Assembly (NCBI RefSeq): GCF_009739905.1
Contig: NZ_CP034279.1
Location: 1,550,001-1,614,000 of the forward strand
Direction of reading: 5' to 3'
Length of the DNA: 64,000 nt
Source: Streptomyces ficellus
Lineage (GTDB): Bacteria > Actinomycetota > Actinomycetes > Streptomycetales > Streptomycetaceae
Shown here in pieces: positions 53,207 through 61,569 of the stretch. The translations under genes were made by a program, and so were the position numbers. Every line of letters begins with the position of its first letter. The stretch's first letter is position 1. The notes beneath the pieces were generated by a model. The model saw only the letters and a list, made by a program, of their open reading frames with translations. It was not told where the DNA came from and did no database searches.

Positions 53207-54457
53207 ATGCCGCTCACGGTCGGCGTGATAGGTCCCGAGGACCTCGTCCAGAAGGTGGTCGCCGTCGGCGACCGGGCCGGATCCGCCCGGCTGCTTCCAC
53301 TGCCGTACCGTCACGAGGCCGAGACGGTCGCCGTGGTGAGGGACGCGCGGTCGCGGGCGGACGCGCTGCTGTTCACCGGCGTCGTGCCGTACGCGCTGGC
53401 CGACGGCGCGGGCGTGCTGGACCGGCCGGCGATGTACGTGCCGTACAACGGGGCGACGCTGCTGCGGGCGCTGGTCGAACTGCTGCGGCTGGGGCACGAC
53501 GTGTCGCGGGTGTCGATCGACACGCTGCGCCGCGAGGAGGTGCTGGAGACGATGGCGGAGGCCAAGCTGCCCACGGACCGGGTGCGGGTGCTGCCGTACC
53601 GGCCGGGGCTGACCTCCGAGGACGTCGTCGACTTCCACCTGGACGCGCGCGACACGAGGAAGACCAGGGTGGCGATCACCTGTCTGGGCTCGGCGTTCCA
53701 CGTGCTGGAGCAGCACACGCACGCGGTGCGGCTCGCCCCGTCGCGGCACTCGATACTGGCGACGCTCCAGGCGCTGGTCCTCGACACGGCGGGGCGGCAC
53801 AGCGGTGACGCCCAGGTGGTGCTGGGCATCGTCGACCTGCCGGGCGCGGCGGGGGACGACCGGCTGCCGGAGGACATACGCGTGCTCGGCGGCAGCCTGG
53901 CCGAGCTGCCCGACGGGCGCCGGCTGGTGGTGACCACGCGCGGGGTGCTCCAGACGGCGACGGAGCAGTTCACCCGCATCCCGTTCCTCGACGGCCTCGC
54001 GGCGCGGCACGGCACGGCGCACGTGGGCTTCGGCCTCGGGCGTACGGCGGCGGAGGCGGAGGCGCTGGCCCGACGGGCCGTCAACCGGGCGCGGGCGGCG
54101 GGCCCGGCGGCCGCGGTGGTGTCCATGGTGGACGACGTCGACATCGTGATCGGCGCCGGATCCGCCGGGGCGGGCGGCCCCGAGGCCGAGTCCGCGGTGT
54201 TCCCCGAGAGCCCCGCGCTGCTGGCCCGCCGGGTCGGCCTGCACCCGCAGACCCTGGACCGGCTGCGGGAGCTGGCCGCGAAGGACGGGGACGCGGGCGT
54301 CACCGCCCACCATGTCGCCGAGCACCTGTCCGTGCAGCAGCGCACGGCCCGCCGCATCCTCAAGCGCCTGGAGCGGGCGGGCGTCGCCGTACCGACCGGC
54401 AGCCGTCAGGAGGGGCAGACCGGCCGTCCCCCGATCGTCTACCGGGTTCTTCTCTGA
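53207..54457 (+). CDS. Putative transcriptional regulator with C-terminal winged helix
   Basis: 416 aa. N-terminal region TVGVIGPEDLVQKVVAVGDR with DALLFTGVVPYALADGAGVL recalls PrpR-N-type sensor domains. The middle contains HVGFGLGRTAAEAEALARRA, similar to GGDEF/GTP-cyclohydrolase-III-like segments but without the catalytic GGDEF. The C-terminus, TAHHVAEHLSVQQRTARRIL then KRLERAGVAVPTG and GRPPIVYRVLL, looks like a winged helix. It lies divergent from operon B with site B between, and site C follows its stop, so it is the best candidate to control the whole locus. Family not recognised with certainty. Confidence 0.65.
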   Translation: MPLTVGVIGPEDLVQKVVAVGDRAGSARLLPLPYRHEAETVAVVRDARSRADALLFTGVVPYALADGAGVLDRPAMYVPYNGATLLRALVELLRLGHDVSRVSIDTLRREEVLETMAEAKLPTDRVRVLPYRPGLTSEDVVDFHLDARDTRKTRVAITCLGSAFHVLEQHTHAVRLAPSRHSILATLQALVLDTAGRHSGDAQVVLGIVDLPGAAGDDRLPEDIRVLGGSLAELPDGRRLVVTTRGVLQTATEQFTRIPFLDGLAARHGTAHVGFGLGRTAAEAEALARRAVNRARAAGPAAAVVSMVDDVDIVIGAGSAGAGGPEAESAVFPESPALLARRVGLHPQTLDRLRELAAKDGDAGVTAHHVAEHLSVQQRTARRILKRLERAGVAVPTGSRQEGQTGRPPIVYRVLL

Positions 54458-54470
54458 CCGGTTCCGCGGA

Positions 54471-54488
54471 TTGCGGCCCGGGCCGAAA
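54471..54488 (+). promoter_or_regulatory. Operator-like palindrome (site C)
   Basis: TTGCGGCC-CG-GGCCGAAA differs from site A at two of 18 positions and lies 15 bp upstream of the enolase-superfamily gene start at 54504. No clear -35 box is visible, so the gene may be read mainly from the regulator's transcript. Confidence 0.6.
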
Positions 54489-54503
54489 CCTAGGAGCTCA
54501 TCC

Positions 54504-55598
54504 GTGAAAATCGCCTCGTTCCACACCCGGGTCGTCCGTGCCCGCTACCGCCGGCCGTTCGTCATCAGCAGCGGCACCAGCCCCGACCTGGTCAGTCTCG
54601 TCGTGGAGGTGCGGACGACCGACGGAGCCTCGGGCTTCGGCGAGGCCTCGCCGATGACCGCGTACACCGGCGAGACCCTCGCGGGGCTGTGCGCGGCGGT
54701 GACCGAGCACGTCGCCCCCGCTCTCGTCGGCCGCGACCCGCGCGACCTGGCGGGCGCCCACGCCGCGATGGACGCCGCCATCCGCGGCCAGCACCTGGCC
54801 AAGGCGGCGCTCGACCTGGCGTTGCACGACCTGGCGGGGCGCGCCGCCGGATGGCCGGCCCACCTGCTGCTGGGCGGTGGGCAGGTGGCCGGGACGGTAC
54901 CGACGACATGGGTGGTGGGGCTCGGCACGCTCGACGAGATGGCCGAGGAGGCGGCACGGTACGCGGCGGCGGGCTTCCGGCACGTCAAGCTGAAGGGCGG
55001 CGACGACCCGGCGCTCGACGTGGAACTGGTGACGACCGTGCGCAAGGCGGTGCCCGAGTCGGTGGAGCTGTCGCTGGACGCCAACGAGGGGTACGCGCCG
55101 GGCGAGGCGGCCCGGACCGTGGCCCGGCTCGCGGACGCCGGACTGGACCTGGTGGAGCAGCCGTTGCCGCGCTGGGACCTGGAGGGGCTCGCCGCCCTGC
55201 GGGCACGGGGCGGGGTGCGGGTCATGGCGGACGAGTCGGTGCAGTCGGCGCACGACGCGCTGGAGGTGGTGCGCCGGGGCGCCGCCGACGTACTGAACAT
55301 CAAGATCCTGAAGGTGGGCGGGCTGTACCGGGCGCGGCAGATCGCGGCGCTGGCCGAGACGGCGGGACTCGCGGTGAAGGTCGGCACGATGCCGGAGCTG
55401 GGGGTGGCGACGCTCGCCGCCGCGCACCTGTCGGCCGCCCTGCCCCACGCCACGGTCCCGCCGGACCTGGTGGGCCCGCTGCTGGTCGAGGACGAGCCGC
55501 TGGCCCCGGCGCCGTTCGCCGGGACTCCGGGAACGGGCCTGGTGGAGCTGCCGCTCACGCCGGGGCTGGGGCACGGGCTGGAGGGCTCGACGGACTGA
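54504..55598 (+). CDS. Enolase superfamily enzyme, MLE subgroup (dipeptide epimerase/cycloisomerase-like)
   Basis: 364 aa. The two-domain enolase fold is complete: capping domain RARYRRPFVISSGTSPDLVS; barrel with K-x-K in FRHVKLKGGDD, metal ligands in LSLDANEGY, LVEQPLP and VMADESV, and the opposing lysine in LNIKILKVGGL. That KxK/DED/K set defines the muconate-lactonising subgroup (cycloisomerases, dipeptide epimerases, N-acyl amino acid racemases). It would abstract a proton alpha to a carboxylate. Start GTG 54504 with AGGAG at eight bases. Site C suggests it is part of the regulon. Confidence 0.87.
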   Translation: MKIASFHTRVVRARYRRPFVISSGTSPDLVSLVVEVRTTDGASGFGEASPMTAYTGETLAGLCAAVTEHVAPALVGRDPRDLAGAHAAMDAAIRGQHLAKAALDLALHDLAGRAAGWPAHLLLGGGQVAGTVPTTWVVGLGTLDEMAEEAARYAAAGFRHVKLKGGDDPALDVELVTTVRKAVPESVELSLDANEGYAPGEAARTVARLADAGLDLVEQPLPRWDLEGLAALRARGGVRVMADESVQSAHDALEVVRRGAADVLNIKILKVGGLYRARQIAALAETAGLAVKVGTMPELGVATLAAAHLSAALPHATVPPDLVGPLLVEDEPLAPAPFAGTPGTGLVELPLTPGLGHGLEGSTD

Positions 55599-55702
55599 CG
55601 TCCTCGCGCACCCCGGTGAGTGCGTTCCCCGCCCAGGCATATACAAATGAACCGACAACGGGACAAGGGGACCGAGGAAGAGCGCGGGGGCGGGACAGCA
55701 CG

Positions 55703-57043
55703 GTGACGCACATATCCACGGCGGGTACGACGGGGACGGCGGGTACGACGGGGACGGGGGATCCGGCGGGGACGGGGGATCCGGCGGACGCGTCGGGCAC
55801 GGTGGGGCGGGAGGACGCCGCCGGGCCGGGCCGGCGCGCCGGGGAACGGCTGATCAGTGTCGACGTGGCCCGGGCCATCGCCGTGTTCGCCATGTTCGCG
55901 GCCCACATCGGTCCGCCCGCCAAGCCGGAGGGCGCGGGCCACCTGCTGGTCGCGTTCGACGGGCGGGCCCCCGCCATCTTCACCCTGATCGCGGGCCTGT
56001 CCCTGACGCTCTCCCGGGGCGGCACCCGGCCCCGGCCGCAGCCCGCCGGCGCGTGGCGCGGGACGCTCGTCAAGTGCGCGGTGCTGGCGGGGCTGGGACT
56101 GGCGCTGACGGAACTGCGGTCGGGGATCGCCGTGATCCTCACGTTCTTCGCACTGTACTTCCTGGCCGCCGAACCGCTCGCCCGGCTGGGCACCCGGGCC
56201 CTGACCGCGGTCGCGGCGGTCTCGGTGGTCGCCGGTCCAGTCCTGTCGTACGTCCTGGGCCCGTACTTCGGCTACCGCGTCGTCGGCCGCGGGCGCTACC
56301 CCGGCTTCGAGGCGGTCACCAGCTGGTCCGGGTTCACCGACGCGCTCGACACGCTGCTGCTGTCCGGCGCGTACCCCTGGCTGACATACTTCCCGTACGT
56401 GGTCGTCGGCATGGCCCTGGGACGCCTGGCCGACCTGCGCCGGCCCGGCACCGCGCGCCGCCTCCTCGGGTGGGGCGCGCTCGTCACGCTCGCCGGGCAC
56501 GGTCTGTCCGCGCTGGCGCTGGGGCCGGGCGGCGGACGCGAGGCGCTGCTGCGGGCGATCGGGCGGAGCCACGCGTACGCGCTGAACACCCCCGACCCGG
56601 TCCAGGCCGTCCTGGGCCGGCAGGCGGGCGCGATCCCCAGCACGTCACGGGCCTGGCTGCTGGTCGACGGGCCGTACAGCCAGACCCCGTTCGAGACGGT
56701 CGCCAACATCGGCGCGAGCCTGCTGCTGCTCGGCCTGACCGTCGCGGTGTGCCGCGGGAAGCTGAAGACGCTGCTGCGCCCGCTGGCCGTCGTCGGCACG
56801 ATGGGCCTGTCGGTGTACGCGGTCCACGTCGTCGCCCGCGCCGAACTCCACCCCCACCACGGCTGGCCCGCGCTCGGCGCCTTCTGCGGGGTGTCCCTGG
56901 TGGCGTGCGCCGTCTGGGCGTTCGTCTTCCGCACGACGCCCCTGAGGCGAGGACCCCTGGAGTGGGCGCTGCACGCGCTGATGCCGAAGCGGTCGCGGGC
57001 GGCTGTGCGGTCGGGCGGCGGATCCGGCGCGGTGGAGGGCTGA
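55703..57043 (+). CDS. HGSNAT-like membrane acyltransferase domain protein
   Basis: 446 aa with about ten membrane segments. RLISVDVARAIAVFAMFAAH and HLLVAFDGRAPAIFTLIAGL correspond to the start of heparan-alpha-glucosaminide N-acetyltransferase-like (DUF1624/DUF418 group) proteins, which may acetylate a sugar across the membrane. The N-terminal 30 residues are Thr/Gly repeats, AGTTGT and GDPAGT, encoded by duplicated 18-bp DNA units. Start GTG 55703. It follows the enolase-superfamily gene after 104 bp with its own A/T-rich upstream patch (GCATATACAAATG near 55640). Role inferred only. Confidence 0.75.
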   Translation: MTHISTAGTTGTAGTTGTGDPAGTGDPADASGTVGREDAAGPGRRAGERLISVDVARAIAVFAMFAAHIGPPAKPEGAGHLLVAFDGRAPAIFTLIAGLSLTLSRGGTRPRPQPAGAWRGTLVKCAVLAGLGLALTELRSGIAVILTFFALYFLAAEPLARLGTRALTAVAAVSVVAGPVLSYVLGPYFGYRVVGRGRYPGFEAVTSWSGFTDALDTLLLSGAYPWLTYFPYVVVGMALGRLADLRRPGTARRLLGWGALVTLAGHGLSALALGPGGGREALLRAIGRSHAYALNTPDPVQAVLGRQAGAIPSTSRAWLLVDGPYSQTPFETVANIGASLLLLGLTVAVCRGKLKTLLRPLAVVGTMGLSVYAVHVVARAELHPHHGWPALGAFCGVSLVACAVWAFVFRTTPLRRGPLEWALHALMPKRSRAAVRSGGGSGAVEG

Positions 57044-57066
57044 GGGGGCATGGTGGGGGGTTCGGC

Positions 57067-57627
57067 TCAGGGGCAGGGCATGCTCATGTAGAGCGCGGTT
57101 TCGCCCTCCGAGGGCGTGCCGTCGTAGAGGGTGGTGTCCAGCCCGCAGAGGGTGAAGCCCATGCGGCGGTACGCGTGGATCGCGGGCGCGTTGATGTTGG
57201 TGACCTCCAGCCAGATGTGTCCGGCGCCCCGCTCACGGCCGAACTCCACCGCCAGCGCCATCAGCCCCCGCCCCACCCCGCGCCCCCGGTGCTCCGGGGC
57301 CACCTCGATGTCCTCGACGGTCAGCCGGCGGTTCCAGTCGGCGTACGACACGGTCACGAAACCGGCGACCGGCCCGCCGGCGGGCCCGAGGGCGACGAAC
57401 GTGCGGGATTCCGGGTCGCCCTCGTCGTCGCCGCCCGACTCGTGCTCGGGGAACACCTTGGTCAGGGGCGGGTCCACCGGCACCTCCCGCAGTGCGAACC
57501 CGTTGTCGTCGGCGGTCACCCGGAAGACGGTGCGGGTGGTGAACGAGCCGTCCAGCGCCTCGATGACCTCACGGTCCTCGGGAAGGGCGGTGCGGTACCG
57601 GTACGTCGTGGCGTCGACAGAGGTCAT
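57067..57627 (-). CDS. nat: Streptothricin/nourseothricin N-acetyltransferase
   Basis: 186 aa GNAT protein that I recognise as a close homologue of the nourseothricin acetyltransferase Nat1/Stat: IEALDGSFTT, ALREVPVDPPLTKVFPEHES, WNRRLTVEDIEVAPEHRGRG and AIHAYRRMGFTLCGLDTTLY and YMSMPCP at the end are all shared features. The acetyl-CoA loop is EHRGRGVGRGLMALA. It acetylates the beta-lysine side chain of streptothricins and so gives resistance. No streptothricin biosynthetic genes are visible in this window, so it appears as a stand-alone resistance gene. Confidence 0.92.
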   Translation of the reverse strand: MTSVDATTYRYRTALPEDREVIEALDGSFTTRTVFRVTADDNGFALREVPVDPPLTKVFPEHESGGDDEGDPESRTFVALGPAGGPVAGFVTVSYADWNRRLTVEDIEVAPEHRGRGVGRGLMALAVEFGRERGAGHIWLEVTNINAPAIHAYRRMGFTLCGLDTTLYDGTPSEGETALYMSMPCP

Positions 57628-58335
57628 GGCACGACGCTACGACCACGCCGACCGGCACGGGCACACCGCCCCCCTCTGTGGCTCTGGATCCGGGAAACGG
57701 CTCCTCCTGCGGACGGTTGTCAGTCGTCGGCCCCGGCCGTGGCGAGGCACTCCGCCACCGTCAGGAGCCGCTTTCACGGTGACAGTCGTGCGGGCTGAGG
57801 GATCGCCGACGACAACGGCCATCGTCTGCGTCGCCAATCGTTCCGGCAGTTGCCCTACCAGCGGTTTCGGCTCGTCCTTCCACCACAGGCCGTACACCCC
57901 GATCCCCACGCCCGCGGTGACACAAGCCACGACGGCACAGCCAGATTGCGCATCTCACCCATAGGACCCTCCCCGGCCCTGCCTTACGCGACAGGGACGG
58001 GAGCAGGGTGAGGCCATGCCGTCCTGTCATGGCCCTCGGATCGCAGGGCGTGACGGACCGCGTCCATGGGTCCTTCCTTCAGCGGGTACTTCCTTCAGCT
58101 GGTACCTCCATCGGCCGGAGCCGCGACGGTGGAGGCGGCGGACCGGGTCCGTGCCCGCCACCCAGACCCGCGTGGTCACTCGCCCCACTTCATGCAGATG
58201 CCAAGCGGCCAGGGAAGACCAGTGCCCTGCGTGAAGTCTTCGGCCGGCCTCGACACGGCCCTCCTCCTCCGGCCCCGGGCCGCGAGTCCCCGTTCAGCGC
58301 GGGACCGCCTCGGACGCCGCGCAGGTACGGCCGGT
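57628..58335. other. Intergenic region with a short tandem repeat
   Basis: No convincing gene. A minus-strand frame (57637-57930) begins with a hydrophobic ACVTAGVGIGVYGLWW but has no start context and a basic, repetitive end. TTCCTTCAGCGGGTAC at 58074-58089 is followed at once by a copy with one change (58090-58105). Confidence 0.45.
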
Positions 58336-59808
58336 TCACGCCTGCTTCGGCGCGCCCGGGGGGAGGAACAGCGCGGGGACTGCGGTGAGGCCCACGAAGA
58401 GCAGGGCCCACCAGAACACGGCGCTGAAGTCGGCCGAGGCGCCACCGGCCACGTAGACGTAGTGCTGCAGGAGCAGCGCGACGGTGGCGGTGCCGACGGC
58501 GCCGCCGAGCTGCTGGGACACGGCGTTCGCGGTCGTCGCCGCGGGCACGCTGGTGGCCGGCAGCGAGTGGTAGAGCGTCACCATGATCGGCGACGACGCC
58601 AGGGCGAGGCCGATGCCCTGCGCGAACAGAGCGACGAGCAGCAGGACGGTCACCTCGCCCGTGTCGGCCACGGCGAAGGTGGTGAGGCCCGCGGCCACGA
58701 GCAGGAGTCCGCCGAGCACGAGCAGGCGGGGGTTGCTCTTGGTGTCGATGACCCGGCCGACGAGCAGCACGGCGACCGCCGTGCCGATGCCCTGCGCCAC
58801 CATGATGGCTCCCGCGCCCAACGGGCCCTTGCCGCCCGCCTGCTGGAAGAACAGCGGGACGAGGACGACGACGCCGTAGAGGCCGAAGTTGTTCAGCAGC
58901 GTGATGGACGTGGACGCGGTGAACGCCCGGTCGCGGAAGAGCGAGAAGTCCACCACGCCGGGGGTGCGCGAGCGGGCGGCCCGGATCCCGTGCGCGGCCA
59001 GGAGGGCCAGGCCGATCGCGGCCGGCAGGAAGACCTGCGGGCTCGTCGCCGCGGTGCCCTTGGCGAGATTGCTGAAGCCGAGGATGAGGGCGACGAGGCC
59101 GCCGCCCATGGTGAGCAGTCCGGCGACGTCAAGGCGACCGGGCGCCTCGCCCTTGGAGTTGGGCAGGTTGCGCGCGGACAGCACGACGACCGCGAGGATG
59201 ATCGGTACGTTGAGGAAGAACGCCCACCGCCAGGAGAGCTCCTGGATGAGCGTGCCGCCGAGCACGGGACCGAGCACCGGCGCGACCAGCAGCGGCACGG
59301 CCATCATCGTCATCATGCGGCCCATCTGGGCCCGGCCCGCGACCTCGACGACGATGATCCGCATCAGCGGGAAGAGCATGCTGGCGCCGAAGCCCTGCAC
59401 GACCCGGAACGCGATCAGGCTACCCATCGACCAGGCGGTGCCGCACAGCAGCGAACCGATCAGGAAGACGGAGAGCGACGCGATCCAGGTGTGGGCCGCG
59501 CCGAAGCGCTGCGCCGCCCACCCGGTCGCCGGGATCACCGACGACATCGCGAGGAGGTACGCGGTGGAGGCCCACTGGGCGTCCGCGAGGCCGACGCCGA
59601 AGTACTCGGTGAACGAGTGCATGGCGACGCCGACGATCGTGGTGTCGAGGAGGGCGACGAACGCACCCAGGGCCAGGACGAGTGCCACGACGACGGGCGA
59701 GCGCTCCGACTGTGGCGAGCCCCCTGCCTGCGGCAGCCGCTCCGACTGTTCGGGCGGCTCGGCCGGTACCCCCTCCTCGACGCTCGTGGTGCTGGTCTCC
59801 TCGGACAT
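58336..59808 (-). CDS. MFS multidrug exporter (DHA2/EmrB-QacA family)
   Basis: 490 aa, about 14 membrane segments. LGAFVALLDTTIVGVAMHSF is motif D1 of the 14-TM drug/proton antiporters; VAPVLGPVLGGTLIQELSWR and WAFFLNVPI is motif C plus the following loop. It exports hydrophobic or cationic drugs using the proton gradient. ATG 59808 has AGAGGCG upstream. It is divergent from the FBP-domain gene, and a TetR gene follows about 0.7 kb away. CCTACTG is shared between this promoter region and that of the TetR gene. Confidence 0.9.
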   Translation of the reverse strand: MSEETSTTSVEEGVPAEPPEQSERLPQAGGSPQSERSPVVVALVLALGAFVALLDTTIVGVAMHSFTEYFGVGLADAQWASTAYLLAMSSVIPATGWAAQRFGAAHTWIASLSVFLIGSLLCGTAWSMGSLIAFRVVQGFGASMLFPLMRIIVVEVAGRAQMGRMMTMMAVPLLVAPVLGPVLGGTLIQELSWRWAFFLNVPIILAVVVLSARNLPNSKGEAPGRLDVAGLLTMGGGLVALILGFSNLAKGTAATSPQVFLPAAIGLALLAAHGIRAARSRTPGVVDFSLFRDRAFTASTSITLLNNFGLYGVVVLVPLFFQQAGGKGPLGAGAIMVAQGIGTAVAVLLVGRVIDTKSNPRLLVLGGLLLVAAGLTTFAVADTGEVTVLLLVALFAQGIGLALASSPIMVTLYHSLPATSVPAATTANAVSQQLGGAVGTATVALLLQHYVYVAGGASADFSAVFWWALLFVGLTAVPALFLPPGAPKQA

Positions 59809-59872
59809 GGCTTTCGCCTCTCTACGCACGATGAAGGGGATGGAGCACGGAACTCTACCTAGGACCCCTTGG

Positions 59873-59888
59873 CAATTGCCTACTGTAC
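59873..59888. promoter_or_regulatory. Possible TetR-type site at the MFS/FBP divergent promoter
   Basis: GGCAATTGCC (a 10-bp palindrome, 59872-59881 within one base) runs into TACTGTACAT. GCCTACTG at 59878-59885 recurs at 61108-61115 just upstream of the TetR gene. Weak but consistent with a shared operator. Confidence 0.4.
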
Positions 59889-59912
59889 ATAGATGTTGTT
59901 ACGGTCAGGATC

Positions 59913-60404
59913 ATGAAGGAACTGACCGACCCGGAAATCCGCGCCTCGTTCGTCAACTGCAGCAAGGGCGAGGCCTCCCGCCTCACGACGCCGCGGGGTC
60001 TCCCCGAACTGCCGTGGGAGGACCTCGACTTCCTCGGCTGGCGCGACCCGGCCGCTCCGCAGCGCAGCTACCTCGTGGCCGAGCACGAGGGCCGCCTCGT
60101 GGGCCTCGCCTTCCGTCTGCCGTCCCAGCGGGGCAGCCTGCGGCACCAGTCGATGTGCTCGATCTGCCTGACGACGCACCCGGCGAGCGGGGTGACGCTG
60201 ATGACCGCGCGCCGCGCACGCCAGAGCGGCGACGGCGACGACACGGTGGGCGAGTACGTATGCAGCGACCTCGCCTGCTCCCTCTACGTCCGGGGCAAGA
60301 AGCGGGCCCAGCCCGGGGGCCGCATGAAGGAGTCGCTGACGGTGGACGAGAAGGTCGAGCGCCTGCGGACCAAGCTCGCCGGCTTCCTCAACACGCTTCT
60401 CTGA
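59913..60404 (+). CDS. FBP-domain zinc-finger protein (EF-G-binding, FusB-like)
   Basis: 163 aa. The C-terminal half has a four-ligand treble-clef zinc finger: SMCSICLTTHPASGV and GEYVCSDLACSLYVRGKKRA. This is the zinc-finger module of FusB-type proteins, which bind elongation factor G and can relieve fusidic acid block. The N-terminal half, MKELTDPEIRASFVNCSKGE and LPWEDLDFLGWRDP, is as in streptomycete FBP proteins. It is divergent from the MFS exporter with about 100 bp between, a pairing that suggests an antibiotic-response role. Confidence 0.85.
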   Translation: MKELTDPEIRASFVNCSKGEASRLTTPRGLPELPWEDLDFLGWRDPAAPQRSYLVAEHEGRLVGLAFRLPSQRGSLRHQSMCSICLTTHPASGVTLMTARRARQSGDGDDTVGEYVCSDLACSLYVRGKKRAQPGGRMKESLTVDEKVERLRTKLAGFLNTLL

Positions 60405-60487
60405 CGCTCCTGACGCATCTGGCGCCTCTGGCGCCGCGTCGCGTACGGGTCGTCGATCCCGCCGCGGGCTCTGGCACCGTCACGGTG

Positions 60488-61066
60488 TCAGTCAGTACCC
60501 CGCGGCCATTGCCCAAGCGCGGTGTGAACCGACTCGACCACCCTGCGCCAGGATTCGTCCAGACCCCTGGGGTGCCCGAACCCGCCGGTCGCCTCAATGG
60601 TGATGAAGCCGTGGAACGTGCTCCGCATGAACCGGACCGCATCGGTCAGGTCAGGCTCCTCGAGCTCGTACGCCCGCAGCACCGCGTACGTCAGCTCGAT
60701 GTTGCGGACGAACCCCTTGGCGTCGGCGATCTGGTCGAGGTCCAGCCTCATCTGCGTGGCCGCGTACCGTCCGGGACAGCGCAGAGCGTACGCACGGTAG
60801 GCGTCGGCGAAAGCCAGGAGGGCACCCTTCGCGGACCGGCCGGCGATGGCGGCGGCCAGTTCGTCGCTCATCTCCTCGGCGGCGAGCAGCGCCACCCGGG
60901 TCCGTACGTCCTGGAGGTTCTTGACGTGCGCGTACAGACTGGCGTCCTTGACCCCGAAGTCACGGGCCAGCGCCGAGAGGGTGACCGCCTGGATTCCGAC
61001 CTCGTCGGCCAGGGCGGCAGCGGCCTGCGTGATCTTATCGACGGTCAGGCCGGCTCGTCTTCTCAC
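60488..61066 (-). CDS. TetR family transcriptional regulator
   Basis: 192 aa. Helix-turn-helix: LTVDKITQAAAALADEVGIQ, then TLSALARDFGVKDASLYAHV. The C-terminal domain is of the WHG/TetR_C_33 type (GALLAFADAYRAYALRCPGR). Start GTG 61066 preceded by AGGGAAG. Lying next to the MFS exporter and FBP genes, it may repress them; the shared GCCTACTG sequence supports this weakly. Confidence 0.88.
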   Translation of the reverse strand: MRRRAGLTVDKITQAAAALADEVGIQAVTLSALARDFGVKDASLYAHVKNLQDVRTRVALLAAEEMSDELAAAIAGRSAKGALLAFADAYRAYALRCPGRYAATQMRLDLDQIADAKGFVRNIELTYAVLRAYELEEPDLTDAVRFMRSTFHGFITIEATGGFGHPRGLDESWRRVVESVHTALGQWPRGTD

Positions 61067-61119
61067 GTGCTTCCCTAATGATCCAAGCCAGGTACCGTAA
61101 GACTCCAGCCTACTGCCTA

Positions 61120-61569
61120 CTACTTTCCTGTCGCCCCTTCAGGTGGAGGCGTGGTGAGAGGCGCCTGTACGGGCTCAGTGGTCGCCCGGGGGCGGGCCGC
61201 GGGGCGTGGCAGCGGTTGACGCCAGTCGCCCAGAGTCGTGAGGAGGACATGGCGTGCGAGACGGCGGATGTCGTCCCATGCCGGATCTGTGGCCAGGGCG
61301 TTGGTCCAGAGGCCGGCGCGGCAGGTGCCATCGATCTCTCCGAGGCGACGGCCGATGACCCGAAGAGGGCGCAGGGCCTTCGAGTCGAATGCGCTGCGCT
61401 CCGCGAGTTCTTCGGAGACGCGGCAGAGGAGCTCCACCTCTTCGACGACGTCCTTGGTCTTCAGCTCACGCCCGCCCGGCCAGGCGAGCTGATCCTGGAT
61501 GTCGGCTGCGAGGAGGGCCATGAGGCGGAGGGTCCAGGTGCGCAGGTACGCGTCTCCGAGATGCTTCAT
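61120..61569 (-). CDS. Hypothetical protein
   Basis: 149 aa from ATG 61569 (no ribosome site; an in-frame TTG 61614 adds 15 residues). Helical and charged: LGDAYLRTWTLRLMALLAAD, KDVVEEVELLCRVSEELAER, ALRPLRVIGRRLGEIDGTCR, LATDPAWDDIRRLARHVL, ending in a Pro-rich tail. No signal peptide or known domain recognised. The end lies in the upstream region of the TetR gene. Confidence 0.55.
   Translation of the reverse strand: MKHLGDAYLRTWTLRLMALLAADIQDQLAWPGGRELKTKDVVEEVELLCRVSEELAERSAFDSKALRPLRVIGRRLGEIDGTCRAGLWTNALATDPAWDDIRRLARHVLLTTLGDWRQPLPRPAARPRATTEPVQAPLTTPPPEGATGK

Noticed and set aside
57637..57930. A possible small membrane protein on the minus strand
   Set aside because: No start codon context or ribosome site, and the C-terminal half is basic and repetitive; kept only as a remark in the intergenic entry.
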